DNA of 64,000 bases, from positions 3,256,757-3,320,756 of the forward strand of contig NZ_CM001977.1 in NCBI RefSeq assembly GCF_000406165.1. Direction: 5' to 3'. Within the stretch, counting starts at the first letter, position 1, and the number at the start of each line of letters is the position of its first letter. The DNA comes from Dickeya zeae NCPPB 2538. Its GTDB lineage: Bacteria; Pseudomonadota; Gammaproteobacteria; Enterobacterales; Enterobacteriaceae. Of the stretch, positions 1-8,747 are shown piece by piece. The notes under the pieces were generated by a model. It did not search any database and had not been told where the DNA came from. It saw nothing but the letters and a program-made list of their open reading frames with translations. A program made the translations under genes and the position numbers.

Positions 1-1272
1 GGTGAATTCCTGCGCGCGCGCTACCGGAATCGTGGTATTACGCGGAATCACTTTTTCGACCAGTCCCCCCATGGTTTCCAGCCCCAGGGACAACGGGATC
101 ACATCCAGCAACAGCATTTCACTGTCAGGCTTGTTACCGACCAGAATATCCGCCTGGATAGCCGCGCCAATAGCCACCACTTTATCCGGGTCGATAGAGG
201 TCAACGGCGTACGACCAAAGAATTCGCCCACCTGCTCACGTACCAGCGGGACGCGGGTGGAACCACCAACCATGACGACTTCTTTCACATCATCGACATC
301 AACACCCGCGTCTTTGAGCGAGCGACGACAAGACAACAACGTGCGTTTCACCAGCGGTGCAATCAACTCATTGAACTGTTCACGGGTAATATCACCTTGC
401 CAGCCCGCGACCGATACCGGCACAGATTGCGACTCACTCAGGGCGATCTTAGTCTGCACCGCCGTATTAAGCAGCGCCTGTTGCAATTGATGATCATCAC
501 GCACGACGATACCGGCCTGTTCGCGAATCCACTCAACCAGCAGGTGGTCAAAATCATCCCCACCCAAGGCCGAGTCGCCGCCAGTCGCCAGCACTTCAAA
601 TACCCCACGGCTAAGACGCAGAATAGAGATATCAAAGGTACCACCGCCCAGATCATATACGGCAATCACGCCTTCCTGACCGGAATCCAGACCATAGGCT
701 ATCGCCGCCGCCGTGGGTTCATTAAGCAGGCGCAGCACGTGCAGACCCGCCAGACGGGCAGCGTCTTTGGTGCCCTGACGCTGGGCGTCATCAAAATAAG
801 CCGGCACAGTAATCACCACACCGTCAGGTAACCCATTGAGCGCTTCCTCAGCACGGCGGGTCAGCGCAGACAGAATGTCGGCCGATATCTGAATCGGATT
901 GCGTGGGCCACCAGTGGTTTGCAACACCGGCAGGCCATTTTCGCTGGCAGTAAACTGATAAGGCAGATGAGGGTAACGCTGCTGGATGTCAGCAAGTGAC
1001 CGTCCCATTAAGCGCTTGACGGAGCTGACGGTGTTAACCGGGTCAATGGCCGCCTGCTGGCGAGCCTCCCAACCAACGGTGTGCCCGTCAGCGTCATAAT
1101 GCACAACAGACGGTAATAGATGACGCCCGTTATGGTCAGGCAGTGTCTGTGCCTCACCGCTACGAACGGTGGCAACCAGAGAGTGGGTGGTTCCCAGATC
1201 AATGCCAACAGCCAAACGGTGCTGATGCGGCGCTGCACTCAGTCCTGGCTCGCTGATTTGTAATAAGGCCAT
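1..1272 (-). CDS. hscA: Fe-S cluster assembly chaperone HscA (3' part cut off by window edge)
   Basis: Specialised Hsp70 (DnaK family) that helps transfer clusters from the IscU scaffold, stimulated by HscB. The 424 visible residues cover the ATPase domain and the start of the substrate domain: the first phosphate motif VGIDLGTTHSLVATV near residue 20, the second, AVYDLGGGTFDISIL, near residue 200, and VGGSTRVPLV near residue 345. The reading frame is open to base 1 (last residues QEFT), so roughly 190 C-terminal residues of a protein of about 616 lie outside. The ATG at 1270-1272 gives the family N-terminus MALLQISEPG. It lies 74 nt downstream of hscB in the isc operon. Identification is secure. 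Confidence 0.96.
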   Translation of the reverse strand, partial: MALLQISEPGLSAAPHQHRLAVGIDLGTTHSLVATVRSGEAQTLPDHNGRHLLPSVVHYDADGHTVGWEARQQAAIDPVNTVSSVKRLMGRSLADIQQRYPHLPYQFTASENGLPVLQTTGGPRNPIQISADILSALTRRAEEALNGLPDGVVITVPAYFDDAQRQGTKDAARLAGLHVLRLLNEPTAAAIAYGLDSGQEGVIAVYDLGGGTFDISILRLSRGVFEVLATGGDSALGGDDFDHLLVEWIREQAGIVVRDDHQLQQALLNTAVQTKIALSESQSVPVSVAGWQGDITREQFNELIAPLVKRTLLSCRRSLKDAGVDVDDVKEVVMVGGSTRVPLVREQVGEFFGRTPLTSIDPDKVVAIGAAIQADILVGNKPDSEMLLLDVIPLSLGLETMGGLVEKVIPRNTTIPVARAQEFT

Positions 1273-1346
1273 ATTGAGCTTCCATCAATTGGCGGGCGGG
1301 CAAACCTGACATCAGGCCATGGTTGCCCTACCGGATTGAATGTGAC

Positions 1347-1865
1347 TTATCGTTCCAGCAATTGTTCTTCGAGTTGTTCGACCTGCTGCCGGAGTCGATC
1401 AAAAAAGCGTAGTTTACGCACGGTATCCGCTGCATCCGACCAGGATTCTGCATCCAGCTCGCCCACCATTTGCTCGCTACGCTGGCGGATCATCCCTTGC
1501 AGACGCTGTGCAAATGTTGCCAGCGCACTTTCCGCATCCGGTCGGCGTTCAATCTCATCGAGCTCTTCACGCAACTCCATCTGCTCCATCAGGAATGCAG
1601 TATCATGGAGCGTATGCTGTTCGCTGCTCAAATCGAAGCCGTGCAAAGATAGCATATACTCGGCGCGCTTCAGTGGATGCTTTAGCGCCTGATAGGCATT
1701 ATTGATGGTGGCCGCCTGTTGTAACGCCATCATACGGTCGCGTTCCGGGCTGGCGGCAAAGCGGTCAGGATGAAACTGGCGCTGCAGTTCCTGAAACCGG
1801 GAAGCAAGCAGGCTGCCATCCACCTTATAGCGAATCGGCAGCCCGAATAAAGCAAAGTAATCCAT
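1347..1865 (-). CDS. hscB: Co-chaperone HscB
   Basis: J-domain co-chaperone that brings IscU to HscA and stimulates its ATPase. The N-terminal J-domain begins MDYFALFGLP and has the HPD signature in QFHPDRFAASPERDR near residue 32. The C-terminal half is the helical IscU-binding region rich in Glu and Leu. The start at 1865 gives 172 residues, the usual size; an in-frame extension upstream to 1931 adds 22 residues unlike the family and is not used. Fourth accessory gene of the isc operon, between iscA and hscA. Confidence 0.95.
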   Translation of the reverse strand: MDYFALFGLPIRYKVDGSLLASRFQELQRQFHPDRFAASPERDRMMALQQAATINNAYQALKHPLKRAEYMLSLHGFDLSSEQHTLHDTAFLMEQMELREELDEIERRPDAESALATFAQRLQGMIRQRSEQMVGELDAESWSDAADTVRKLRFFDRLRQQVEQLEEQLLER

Positions 1866-1962
1866 AGTGTGCTCTGAGTTCGCAGACAATTCATGCACGC
1901 CCGCCGTGCTCTGTGCCGAAGCACACCACACGGCGGGAGCCAGTCAACAGACCGGCCAGCGG

Positions 1963-2286
1963 TCAGACATTAAAGCTTTCGCCGCAACCGCATTCGCTGG
2001 AAACGTTAGGGTTATTGAACTTGAAACCTTCGTTCAGCCCTTCCTTGACGAAATCCAACTCGGTGCCGTCAAGGTAGACCAGGCTTTTACCGTCAATAAT
2101 GACCTTCACGCCCTTGTCTTCAAACACCACATCATCGGTGTTCAGTTCGTCAACAAATTCCAGCACATACGCCATACCGGAGCAACCGGAAGTTCTCACC
2201 CCCAGACGCAAACCGATACCTTTGCCACGGTTAGCCATAAAAGCATTAACACGTTGTGCAGCACTGTCGCTCAGGGAAATCGACAT
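1963..2286 (-). CDS. iscA: Iron-sulfur carrier IscA
   Basis: A-type Fe-S carrier, 107 residues, which accepts clusters or iron and passes them to apoproteins. The three conserved cysteines are present: one in SGCSGMAYVL near residue 35 and the pair in the C-terminal SSECGCGESFNV. It is full length and sits 25 nt downstream of iscU in the isc operon. ErpA and SufA are paralogues, but position and sequence support IscA. Confidence 0.96.
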   Translation of the reverse strand: MSISLSDSAAQRVNAFMANRGKGIGLRLGVRTSGCSGMAYVLEFVDELNTDDVVFEDKGVKVIIDGKSLVYLDGTELDFVKEGLNEGFKFNNPNVSSECGCGESFNV

Positions 2287-2311
2287 AGCAAACCTCTAAT
2301 TCATCTGCCTG

Positions 2312-2698
2312 TTATTTGTCGCTACGTTTGCTCTTGTAATCGGCGATGGCGGCTTTGATAGCGTCTTCAGCCAGAATAGAGCAGTGAATTTTCACCGGCG
2401 GCAATTCCAGTTCTTCGGCGATTTGGGTGTTCTTGATCGATTCGGCTTCCGTCAGACTTTTGCCTTTCACCCACTCGGTGACCAGCGAGCTGGAGGCGAT
2501 GGCGGAACCACAACCGTAGGTTTTAAAGCGGGCATCTTCGATAATCCCCTGCTCGTTGACCTTGATTTGCAGTTTCATCACGTCACCACAGGCCGGTGCG
2601 CCTACCATACCGCTGCCGATGCTCGGATCAGAAGAATCGAACGAGCCGACATTGCGCGGATTTTCATAGTGATCAATTACTTTTTCGCTGTAAGCCAT
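2312..2698 (-). CDS. iscU: Iron-sulfur scaffold IscU
   Basis: Scaffold on which IscS-derived sulfur and iron form [2Fe-2S] clusters. It has 128 residues. The three cluster cysteines are in GAPACGDVMKL (near 37), YGCGSAIASSS (near 63) and KIHCSILAEDA (near 106). The HscA recognition motif LPPVK stands just before the last cysteine. It is 24 nt downstream of iscS and co-directional with the whole operon. Confidence 0.97.
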   Translation of the reverse strand: MAYSEKVIDHYENPRNVGSFDSSDPSIGSGMVGAPACGDVMKLQIKVNEQGIIEDARFKTYGCGSAIASSSLVTEWVKGKSLTEAESIKNTQIAEELELPPVKIHCSILAEDAIKAAIADYKSKRSDK

Positions 2699-2722
2699 AA
2701 TATACGTCCTGATTCCTGCGAA

Positions 2723-3937
2723 TTAATGGTGCGCCCATTCGATGCTGCTGATATCCACGCCTTGCTTGAACATGTCCCACAACGGAGACAGGTCACGCAG
2801 ACGGCCGATGGATTTACGAACCAGATCGATGGTGTAGTCAATTTCTTCTTCGGTCGTGAAGCGACCCAGAGAGAAGCGGATGGAACTGTGCGCCAGTTCA
2901 TCGTTCATCCCCAGTGCACGCAGCACATAAGAAGGCTCCAGGCTGGCAGAGGTACAAGCCGAACCGGAAGACACCGCCAGATCCTTCAGCGCCATGATCA
3001 GCGACTCACCTTCCACATAGTTGAAGCTGACGTTCAGGATATTCGGAGCGCCCTGCGTCAAATCGCCGTTCAGGTACACTTCTTCGATATCGTTGATGCC
3101 GTTCCACAGGCGATCGCGCAGAGTACGCAGGCGAATAGCCTCTTCAGCCATTTCTTCTTTCGCGATGCGATAGGCTTCACCCAGGCCGACAATCTGATGG
3201 ACTGGCAGGGTACCGGAACGCATGCCACGCTCATGGCCGCCGCCATGCATCTGCGCTTCGATACGCACACGCGGTTTACGACGCACATACAGCGCGCCAA
3301 TCCCTTTAGGGCCGTAAATCTTGTGACCGGAGAAAGACATCAGGTCAACTTTCAGCTGGCTGAGATCAATCGGCAGTTTGCCTACGCTTTGGGTCGCGTC
3401 AACATGGAAAATGATGCCGCGGCTGCGACACATTTCGCCGATGGTCGCGATGTCCTGCACCACGCCGATTTCGTTATTCACATGCATGATCGACACAACA
3501 ATGGTGTCATCACGCATAGCCGCTTCCAGCTCTTTCAAATCAATGATGCCGTTGCGTTGCGGTGCCAGGTAAGTCACTTCAAACCCTTCGCGTTCAAGCT
3601 GACGGCAGGTATCCAGCACGGCTTTATGTTCGGTCTTGCTGGTGATGATGTGCTTGCCTTTTTTCTGGTAGAAATTCGCCGCACCTTTGATAGCCAGATT
3701 GTCGGATTCGGTAGCGCCAGAAGTGAAAACGATCTCGCGCGGGTCCGCACCAACCAGTTCAGCCACCTGATTACGGGCGATATCTACCGCCTCTTCCGCC
3801 TGCCAACCAAAACGGTGAGAGCGTGAGGCCGGGTTGCCGAACGTACCGTCCAGCGTCAGAAACTGCATCATTTTTTCGGCTACACGCGGATCGACCGGCG
3901 TAGTAGCGGAATAATCCAGATAAATCGGTAACTTCAT
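2723..3937 (-). CDS. iscS: Cysteine desulfurase IscS
   Basis: PLP enzyme that converts cysteine to alanine and hands persulfide sulfur to IscU and to tRNA thiolation proteins. It has 404 residues, starting MKLPIYLDYSATTPVDPRV. The PLP lysine lies in SFSGHKIYGPKG near residue 206. The persulfide-forming cysteine is in SSGSACTSASLEPSYVL near 328. The C-terminus ends in SSIEWAHH, the IscU-docking end of the family. A long open frame on the opposite strand (2384-3826) is a shadow of this gene. Confidence 0.98.
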   Translation of the reverse strand: MKLPIYLDYSATTPVDPRVAEKMMQFLTLDGTFGNPASRSHRFGWQAEEAVDIARNQVAELVGADPREIVFTSGATESDNLAIKGAANFYQKKGKHIITSKTEHKAVLDTCRQLEREGFEVTYLAPQRNGIIDLKELEAAMRDDTIVVSIMHVNNEIGVVQDIATIGEMCRSRGIIFHVDATQSVGKLPIDLSQLKVDLMSFSGHKIYGPKGIGALYVRRKPRVRIEAQMHGGGHERGMRSGTLPVHQIVGLGEAYRIAKEEMAEEAIRLRTLRDRLWNGINDIEEVYLNGDLTQGAPNILNVSFNYVEGESLIMALKDLAVSSGSACTSASLEPSYVLRALGMNDELAHSSIRFSLGRFTTEEEIDYTIDLVRKSIGRLRDLSPLWDMFKQGVDISSIEWAHH

Positions 3938-3995
3938 TGCTCTTAAACTCCGTACATCACTTCAAAACGTTCAAGGCGTTTCGTTCTTTTTTCTT

Positions 3996-4490
3996 TCAGG
4001 CACGCAAGTTGACGTTGATAGTTTCTTGTATGCGTCCGTTAGCGGTACGACGCACGTCAGCATCCTGACGATCCGCGACGTCCAGAATTTCTTTGTTATT
4101 GACCAATTCATCCAGGGTGATGTTATTGAGAAACTCGCTGATGCGGTCACTCAAATCACGCCACAGCGTGTGGGTCAGACAGCGATCGCCGCCCTGACAC
4201 CCTTCTTTCCCCTGGCAGCGGGTGGCATCCACAGATTCATCCACCGCCGAGATGACCGAGCCGACAGCGATTTCGGCGGAGTCTTTCCCCAACAGATAAC
4301 CACCACCTGGACCACGCACGCTGGCGACCAGCCCATGCTTACGCAGGCGAGAGAACAGCTGTTCCAGATAAGAAAGCGAAATACCCTGACGCTCGGAGAT
4401 ATCCGCCAGCGGAACCGGGCCTTCCTTTGAATGCAGCGCCACATCAAGCATGGCGGTAACGGCGTAGCGGCCTTTAGATGTCAGTCTCAT
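3996..4490 (-). CDS. iscR: Fe-S responsive regulator IscR
   Basis: Rrf2-family regulator, 164 residues, that carries a [2Fe-2S] cluster and represses the isc operon when clusters are plentiful; the apo form acts on other targets. The N-terminal winged helix starts MRLTSKGRYAVTAMLDVALH, and the recognition region includes GISLSYLEQLFSRLR. The cluster cysteines are in the loop ATRCQGKEGCQGGDRC, near residues 92, 98 and 104. It is the first gene of the operon, 58 nt before iscS. An IscR-type half-site lies in its promoter region. Confidence 0.97.
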   Translation of the reverse strand: MRLTSKGRYAVTAMLDVALHSKEGPVPLADISERQGISLSYLEQLFSRLRKHGLVASVRGPGGGYLLGKDSAEIAVGSVISAVDESVDATRCQGKEGCQGGDRCLTHTLWRDLSDRISEFLNNITLDELVNNKEILDVADRQDADVRRTANGRIQETINVNLRA

Positions 4491-4539
4491 GTTAGTGGTA
4501 TCCGTAAGATAAACATGTATTATTAAGACAAGTATTACG

Positions 4540-4549
4540 AGTCAAGTAT
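4540..4549 (-). promoter_or_regulatory. IscR type 1 half-site in the iscR promoter region
   Basis: Read on the minus strand, ATACTTGACT fits the left half of the IscR type 1 operator (ATASYYGACT) and contains a -35-like TTGACT about 50 nt upstream of the iscR start. The second half of the palindrome is poorly conserved and no strong -10 is obvious, so this is a partial match supported by position. Confidence 0.4.
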
Positions 4550-4673
4550 ACATAGCACAGTCATAAGTCTGACATTCCCGAGTGTTTCAGTCAACTATTT
4601 AACCAAGTAAATAACTCAACTATTACCCCGGCACAGCACGTATTCCCAATAACCGCTCTCAAACCGCTCTTAT

Positions 4674-5420
4674 TCAATGATTATTCTGCGACGGATCCGA
4701 TGGCGTCGTTTTAGTGATGGCACTCAGAATGCCGCGCAGAATGTTGAGCTCCTGCGTTTCAGGACGAGCACGGGTAAACAACCGGCGCAACTTGTTCATC
4801 ACCTGTCCCTGATGCGACTGACGGATGAAACCGGTATGCAGCAAGGTATCTTCCAGGTGCTGATAAAAACGCTCCAGATCATCCACCAGCGGATAGGGGC
4901 TCTCTTCGTGTGCCACTTCGCCCTGTTGCTGGTGGTCCAGCCAGGCGACGCGCACCTCATAAGACAGGATCTGTACAGCCATCGCCAGGTTGAGCGAGCT
5001 GTATTCAGGATTAGCGGGGATCGCCACATGATAGTGGCATTTCTGCAGTTCCTCATTCGTCAGCCCTACGCGTTCGCGACCGAACACGATAGCCACCGGT
5101 GCGTGCTGCGCTTCCTGAATACTGCGCACACCGCATTCGCGTGGCTCCAGCATCGGCCAGGGTAACGTGCGGGAACGGGCGCTGGTACCCACTACCAGAC
5201 CGCATCCTTCAAGCGCCTGATCGAGAGTATCAACAATAGTAGCGTTGCCAATGACATCACTGGCGCCAGCAGACAAGGAGATTGCCTGCGAATCGGGTTT
5301 GACCAGCGGATTAACCAGCCAAAGATTAGTCAGGCCCATGGTTTTCATCGCCCTGGCCGTTGACCCCATATTGCCGGTATGCGACGTCTCCACCAGCACA
5401 ATGCGTATATTCTGTAACAT
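4674..5420 (-). CDS. trmJ: tRNA (cytidine/uridine-2'-O-)-methyltransferase TrmJ
   Basis: SPOUT-class methyltransferase that 2'-O-methylates position 32 of tRNA. It has 248 residues, starting MLQNIRIVLVETSHTGNMGS. The knot motifs are visible: SHTGNMGSTARAMKTMGL near residue 13, VFGRERVGLTNEEL near 111, and SSLNLAMAVQILSYEV near 140. It lies between iscR and the divergent suhB, the same neighbours as in E. coli. Confidence 0.94.
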   Translation of the reverse strand: MLQNIRIVLVETSHTGNMGSTARAMKTMGLTNLWLVNPLVKPDSQAISLSAGASDVIGNATIVDTLDQALEGCGLVVGTSARSRTLPWPMLEPRECGVRSIQEAQHAPVAIVFGRERVGLTNEELQKCHYHVAIPANPEYSSLNLAMAVQILSYEVRVAWLDHQQQGEVAHEESPYPLVDDLERFYQHLEDTLLHTGFIRQSHQGQVMNKLRRLFTRARPETQELNILRGILSAITKTTPSDPSQNNH

Positions 5421-5518
5421 GCGGACTCTGTCATACGAAACGGAAAACTGGCGTATGTTAACACAAACTTCTCTGTTTTCTCTTTCTCCTGCTATCTGCT
5501 ATACTTCGCGCCGCTTTC

Positions 5519-5530
5519 TGTTCTTTAACA
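5519..5530 (+). promoter_or_regulatory. boxA-like Nus-factor element in the suhB leader
   Basis: TGTTCTTTAACA differs by one base from the rRNA-type boxA TGCTCTTTAACA. It lies 18 nt before the suhB ATG and about 14 nt after a TATACT -10 element at 5500-5505, so it falls in the transcribed leader. In E. coli the suhB leader carries a boxA through which SuhB and the Nus factors control suhB expression; the same circuit is inferred here. Confidence 0.65.
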
Positions 5531-5547
5531 TTCTTGTGGACGATACC

Positions 5548-6351
5548 ATGCATCCGATGCTTAACATCGCCGTGCGCGCAGCGCGCAAAGGCGGCAACTT
5601 GATCGCAAAAAACTATGAAACACCTGACGCCGTTGAGGCCAGCCAGAAAGGCAGTAACGATTTTGTCACTAACGTTGATCGCGATGCAGAGCGCCTGATT
5701 ATCGAGGTAATCCGTAAAGCCTACCCGCAGCACACCATCATTAGTGAAGAGTGCGGTGAAATGGTGGGTGAAGATCAGGACGTGCAATGGGTTATCGATC
5801 CCCTGGATGGCACGACCAATTTCATCAAACGTCTCCCCCATTTTGCTGTTTCCATCGCCGTTCGCGTCAAAGGCCGCACCGAAGTCGCGGTTGTCTACGA
5901 TCCAATGCGTAATGAACTGTTTACCGCCACCCGTGGTCAGGGCACGCAGTTAAACGGTTATCGCCTGCGCGGCAGCAACGCCCGCGATCTGGACGGCACT
6001 ATTCTTGCTACCGGATTCCCGTTCAAACACAAACAGCACAGCGCCAGCTATCTGCGTGTACTGGAAGCCCTGTTCAGCCAGTGCGCCGACTTCCGCCGTA
6101 CCGGTTCCGCCGCGCTTGATCTGGCCTATGTGGCAGCAGGTCGCGTAGATGGCTTCTTTGAGATCGGCCTGAAACCCTGGGATTTCGCTGGCGGCGAACT
6201 GCTGGTACGTGAAGCTGGCGGCATCGTGACCGACTTCGTTGGCGGCCATAACTACCTCGCTTCCGGTAACATCGTTGCGGGTAACCCGCGAGTTGTGAAA
6301 TCTTTGCTGTCCACCATCCGCGACCAGTTAAGCGACGCACTTAAGCGCTAA
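5548..6351 (+). CDS. suhB: Inositol-1-monophosphatase / Nus factor SuhB
   Basis: Lithium-sensitive inositol monophosphatase that also joins the NusA/B/E/G rRNA antitermination complex. The start ATG at 5548 gives MHPMLNIAVRAARKGG and 267 residues, the family length; a longer frame upstream is not used. The metal-binding motifs are complete: ISEECGE near residue 67, WVIDPLDGTTNF near 82, and KPWDFAGGELLVREAGG near 215. It is divergent from trmJ and followed by a hairpin and the iron transporter. Confidence 0.96.
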   Translation: MHPMLNIAVRAARKGGNLIAKNYETPDAVEASQKGSNDFVTNVDRDAERLIIEVIRKAYPQHTIISEECGEMVGEDQDVQWVIDPLDGTTNFIKRLPHFAVSIAVRVKGRTEVAVVYDPMRNELFTATRGQGTQLNGYRLRGSNARDLDGTILATGFPFKHKQHSASYLRVLEALFSQCADFRRTGSAALDLAYVAAGRVDGFFEIGLKPWDFAGGELLVREAGGIVTDFVGGHNYLASGNIVAGNPRVVKSLLSTIRDQLSDALKR

Positions 6352-6358
6352 CCCTTCC

Positions 6359-6397
6359 CGTGGGCATGTCATCAGCCATGCCCACGCTATGATTTTT
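6359..6397 (+). terminator. Possible terminator after suhB
   Basis: A 10-bp perfect stem (6359-6368 with 6377-6386, loop of 8) directly follows the suhB stop. The T-run (TTTTT from 6392) begins a few bases beyond the stem, so termination may be inefficient. Confidence 0.5.
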
Positions 6398-6452
6398 CTC
6401 TGTTATTTTTCTTTACAACTCAGCCCTATTGAGTGAGAGTTTAACCTTATAT

Positions 6453-6471
6453 GATAATAATTATTAAACTC
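6453..6471 (+). promoter_or_regulatory. Fur-like box upstream of the iron ABC operon
   Basis: AT-rich palindromic stretch containing GATAATAATTATT; 13 of 19 positions match the Fur 19-mer (GATAATGATTATCATTATC). It ends about 65 nt before the first transporter gene, a suitable place for iron repression. Confidence 0.55.
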
Positions 6472-6536
6472 ATTCATTTCCTATTCACTCGATTCAGAAT
6501 TGACCTATCACACAGCGGTTAATGACAGGATAAGTT

Positions 6537-7661
6537 ATGTTAAAGAAATCATGGCGTTCTCTTCTTTTGGCTACCACACTGACCACATCTTTCGCCAGCT
6601 TAGCCACCCAGTATCCCCTCACCGTGACCGATATCGATGGACAGCACGTCACCATCAACCAGGAACCGCAGCGCATTGTCTTGCAGGACGGCCGCGACAT
6701 CATGTCGATGGCGTTGTTAGATCGCGATAATCCATTCCACCGACTGGTTGCCTGGAACAATCTGCCTAAGAAACAAGACACCGCTACCTGGGATCTGTTG
6801 AAGGGAAAATGGCCACAGTCTGAAGGCATCCTCGACATGGGGTTCAGCGACAAAGGCGATGTGGAGCTGGAAAGCATTCTGGCTAAAAAACCAGACTTGA
6901 TGATCGCCCAACTGCGCGCCAAACCAGCGCTGGTGGAAAATGGCGTCATCAGCAAACTGAACGCGCTGCACATTCCGCTGGTGTTTGTGGACTATGAAAT
7001 CAACCCGGCTCAAAACACCGCTCCCAGCGTTGACTTACTTGGCAAGGTGTTAAACCGTGAAGAAAACGCCAAAGCCTATACTGATTTTTATCGTCAGCAC
7101 TTTAACGATATTCAGAAAGTGACAGCCGGTATCACCCCCAAACCCACCGTCTTTATCGAACCTATCGCTGGCAACTCTGACGCGTGCTGCTTTACTCACG
7201 GCCACAATGGCTGGGGTGGCTTGCTGGAAGCCATTGGCGCGAAGAATATCGGCTCTGGTTTGCTGCCGGGAGCATCGGGTTTTGTCTCACTGGAAAAAGT
7301 GATCAGCGAAAAACCGGATACCTACATCATGACCGGTTCCAAACGTGGTAACGGTACCAGCAAAATTCTGCCATTTGGCTATGGTGCCAGCGACAGCGAT
7401 ATCCAGGAAAAAGCCAAAGCACTGCTGAGCCGTACCGGTATTGACCAGGTTCCTGCGATTAAAGCAGGTCAGGTCTATGGGGTTTACCACCACTTCTATA
7501 ACCATCCGTACAACATCGTTGGTATGGAATATCTGGCCAAAGCGGTGTACCCGAAGCAGTTCAGCAATCTGAACCCGGACGAGACCTATCACTACATCGT
7601 TCGCCATTTCACTACCTTACCTGACGACAATTTTGTGTTTGCCCGTAAACTGGCTAATTAA
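6537..7661 (+). CDS. Iron-complex ABC transporter, periplasmic binding protein (first copy)
   Basis: Binding protein of the FepB/FecB class (COG0614 type), 374 residues, for a ferric complex whose ligand cannot be told from sequence. A signal peptide (MLKKSWRSLLLATTLTTSFA) comes first, then the two-lobed domain with PDLMIAQLRAKP near residue 122 and a Cys pair in SDACCFTHGHNGWGG near 222. It is followed after 3 nt by the permease gene and preceded by a Fur-like box. The second binding protein at 9655-10776 shares the same layout and the Cys pair, so the two are paralogues of one subfamily. Confidence 0.85.
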   Translation: MLKKSWRSLLLATTLTTSFASLATQYPLTVTDIDGQHVTINQEPQRIVLQDGRDIMSMALLDRDNPFHRLVAWNNLPKKQDTATWDLLKGKWPQSEGILDMGFSDKGDVELESILAKKPDLMIAQLRAKPALVENGVISKLNALHIPLVFVDYEINPAQNTAPSVDLLGKVLNREENAKAYTDFYRQHFNDIQKVTAGITPKPTVFIEPIAGNSDACCFTHGHNGWGGLLEAIGAKNIGSGLLPGASGFVSLEKVISEKPDTYIMTGSKRGNGTSKILPFGYGASDSDIQEKAKALLSRTGIDQVPAIKAGQVYGVYHHFYNHPYNIVGMEYLAKAVYPKQFSNLNPDETYHYIVRHFTTLPDDNFVFARKLAN

Positions 7662-7664
7662 CCC

Positions 7665-8747
7665 ATGAGTGTAACCACCGAATCCTCCATCAGCCGTGTC
7701 AGCACGGCTGAAAACAGCGCGATAGTTCATTACAACGCCGTCATCCGCCATCGACTGGTGATCATGGCGGTGATGGCGGTCGCGATTGTGGCCTCCCTGC
7801 TGCTGGACTTTATGCTCGGCCCTTCCGGCCTGCCGCTGGATGTGCTGTGGCAGACACTGACCGACCCGGCTAACGCCGATGCCGGTAGCCGGGTCATCGT
7901 CTGGGACATCCGTCTGCCCTACGCCTTAATGGCGGTGGTGGTCGGTTTGGCGCTGGGGCTGGCCGGTGCAGAAATGCAAACCATTTTGAATAACCCGCTA
8001 GCCAGCCCATTCACGTTGGGTGTTTCGTCGGCGGCGGCATTTGGCGCGGCGCTGGCAATCGTACTGGGGATTGGTATTCCCGGCGTTCCAGCGCAATGGT
8101 TCATTTCGGCTAACGCCTTCCTGTTCGCGCTACTGGCGGCTCTGTTGTTGGATGGTATTACCCGCTGGACGAAGGTGGCGACCTCTGGCGTGGTGTTATT
8201 CGGTATAGCACTGGTGTTTACGTTTAATGCGCTGGTCTCCGTTTTGCAGTTCGTCGCCAACGAAGATACGCTGCAAGGACTGGTGTTTTGGACGATGGGT
8301 AGTCTGGCCCGCTCCTCCTGGGAGAAACTCGGTATTCTGCTGGCTGTTCTGGCTGTGGTGATGCCGCTGTCCATGATGAGCTCATGGAAGTTGACCGCAC
8401 TGCGCTTAGGTGAAGATCGCGCCATCAGCTTTGGTATCAACGTACGCCGTTTGCGTCTGACGACGTTGCTGCGCATCAGTTTACTGTCGGCTCTATCGGT
8501 CGCGTTCGTCGGGCCGATTGGTTTTATCGGCCTGGTCGCCCCGCACATCGCCCGTATGATTTTCGGCGAAGACCACCGCTTTTATCTACCGGCCAGTGCC
8601 CTGACGGGTGCGTTGGTGTTGTCGCTAGCGTCAGTCGCGTCCAAAAACCTGCTGCCCGGCGTCATTATTCCGGTTGGGATTGTCACCTCGCTGGTAGGGG
8701 TTCCTTTCTTCCTGAGTATTATTCTGCGTAACCGGGGGAACGTATGA
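7665..8747 (+). CDS. Iron-complex ABC transporter permease, FecCD family
   Basis: Inner-membrane permease, 360 residues, with about ten hydrophobic segments. Family motifs include VWDIRLPYALMAVVVG near residue 75, GAEMQTILNNPLASPFTLGV near 100 (helix joining to the ATPase), and GPIGFIGLVAPHIARM near 285. Only one permease gene is present, so the channel is probably a homodimer, whereas Fec and Cbr systems use two different permeases. Its stop overlaps the start of the ATPase gene. Confidence 0.9.
   Translation: MSVTTESSISRVSTAENSAIVHYNAVIRHRLVIMAVMAVAIVASLLLDFMLGPSGLPLDVLWQTLTDPANADAGSRVIVWDIRLPYALMAVVVGLALGLAGAEMQTILNNPLASPFTLGVSSAAAFGAALAIVLGIGIPGVPAQWFISANAFLFALLAALLLDGITRWTKVATSGVVLFGIALVFTFNALVSVLQFVANEDTLQGLVFWTMGSLARSSWEKLGILLAVLAVVMPLSMMSSWKLTALRLGEDRAISFGINVRRLRLTTLLRISLLSALSVAFVGPIGFIGLVAPHIARMIFGEDHRFYLPASALTGALVLSLASVASKNLLPGVIIPVGIVTSLVGVPFFLSIILRNRGNV

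Noticed and set aside
2384..3826. Long open frame (480 codons) on the plus strand opposite iscU and iscS
   Set aside because: It is fully antisense to two textbook genes with intact motifs, has no ribosome-binding site and its translation resembles no family.
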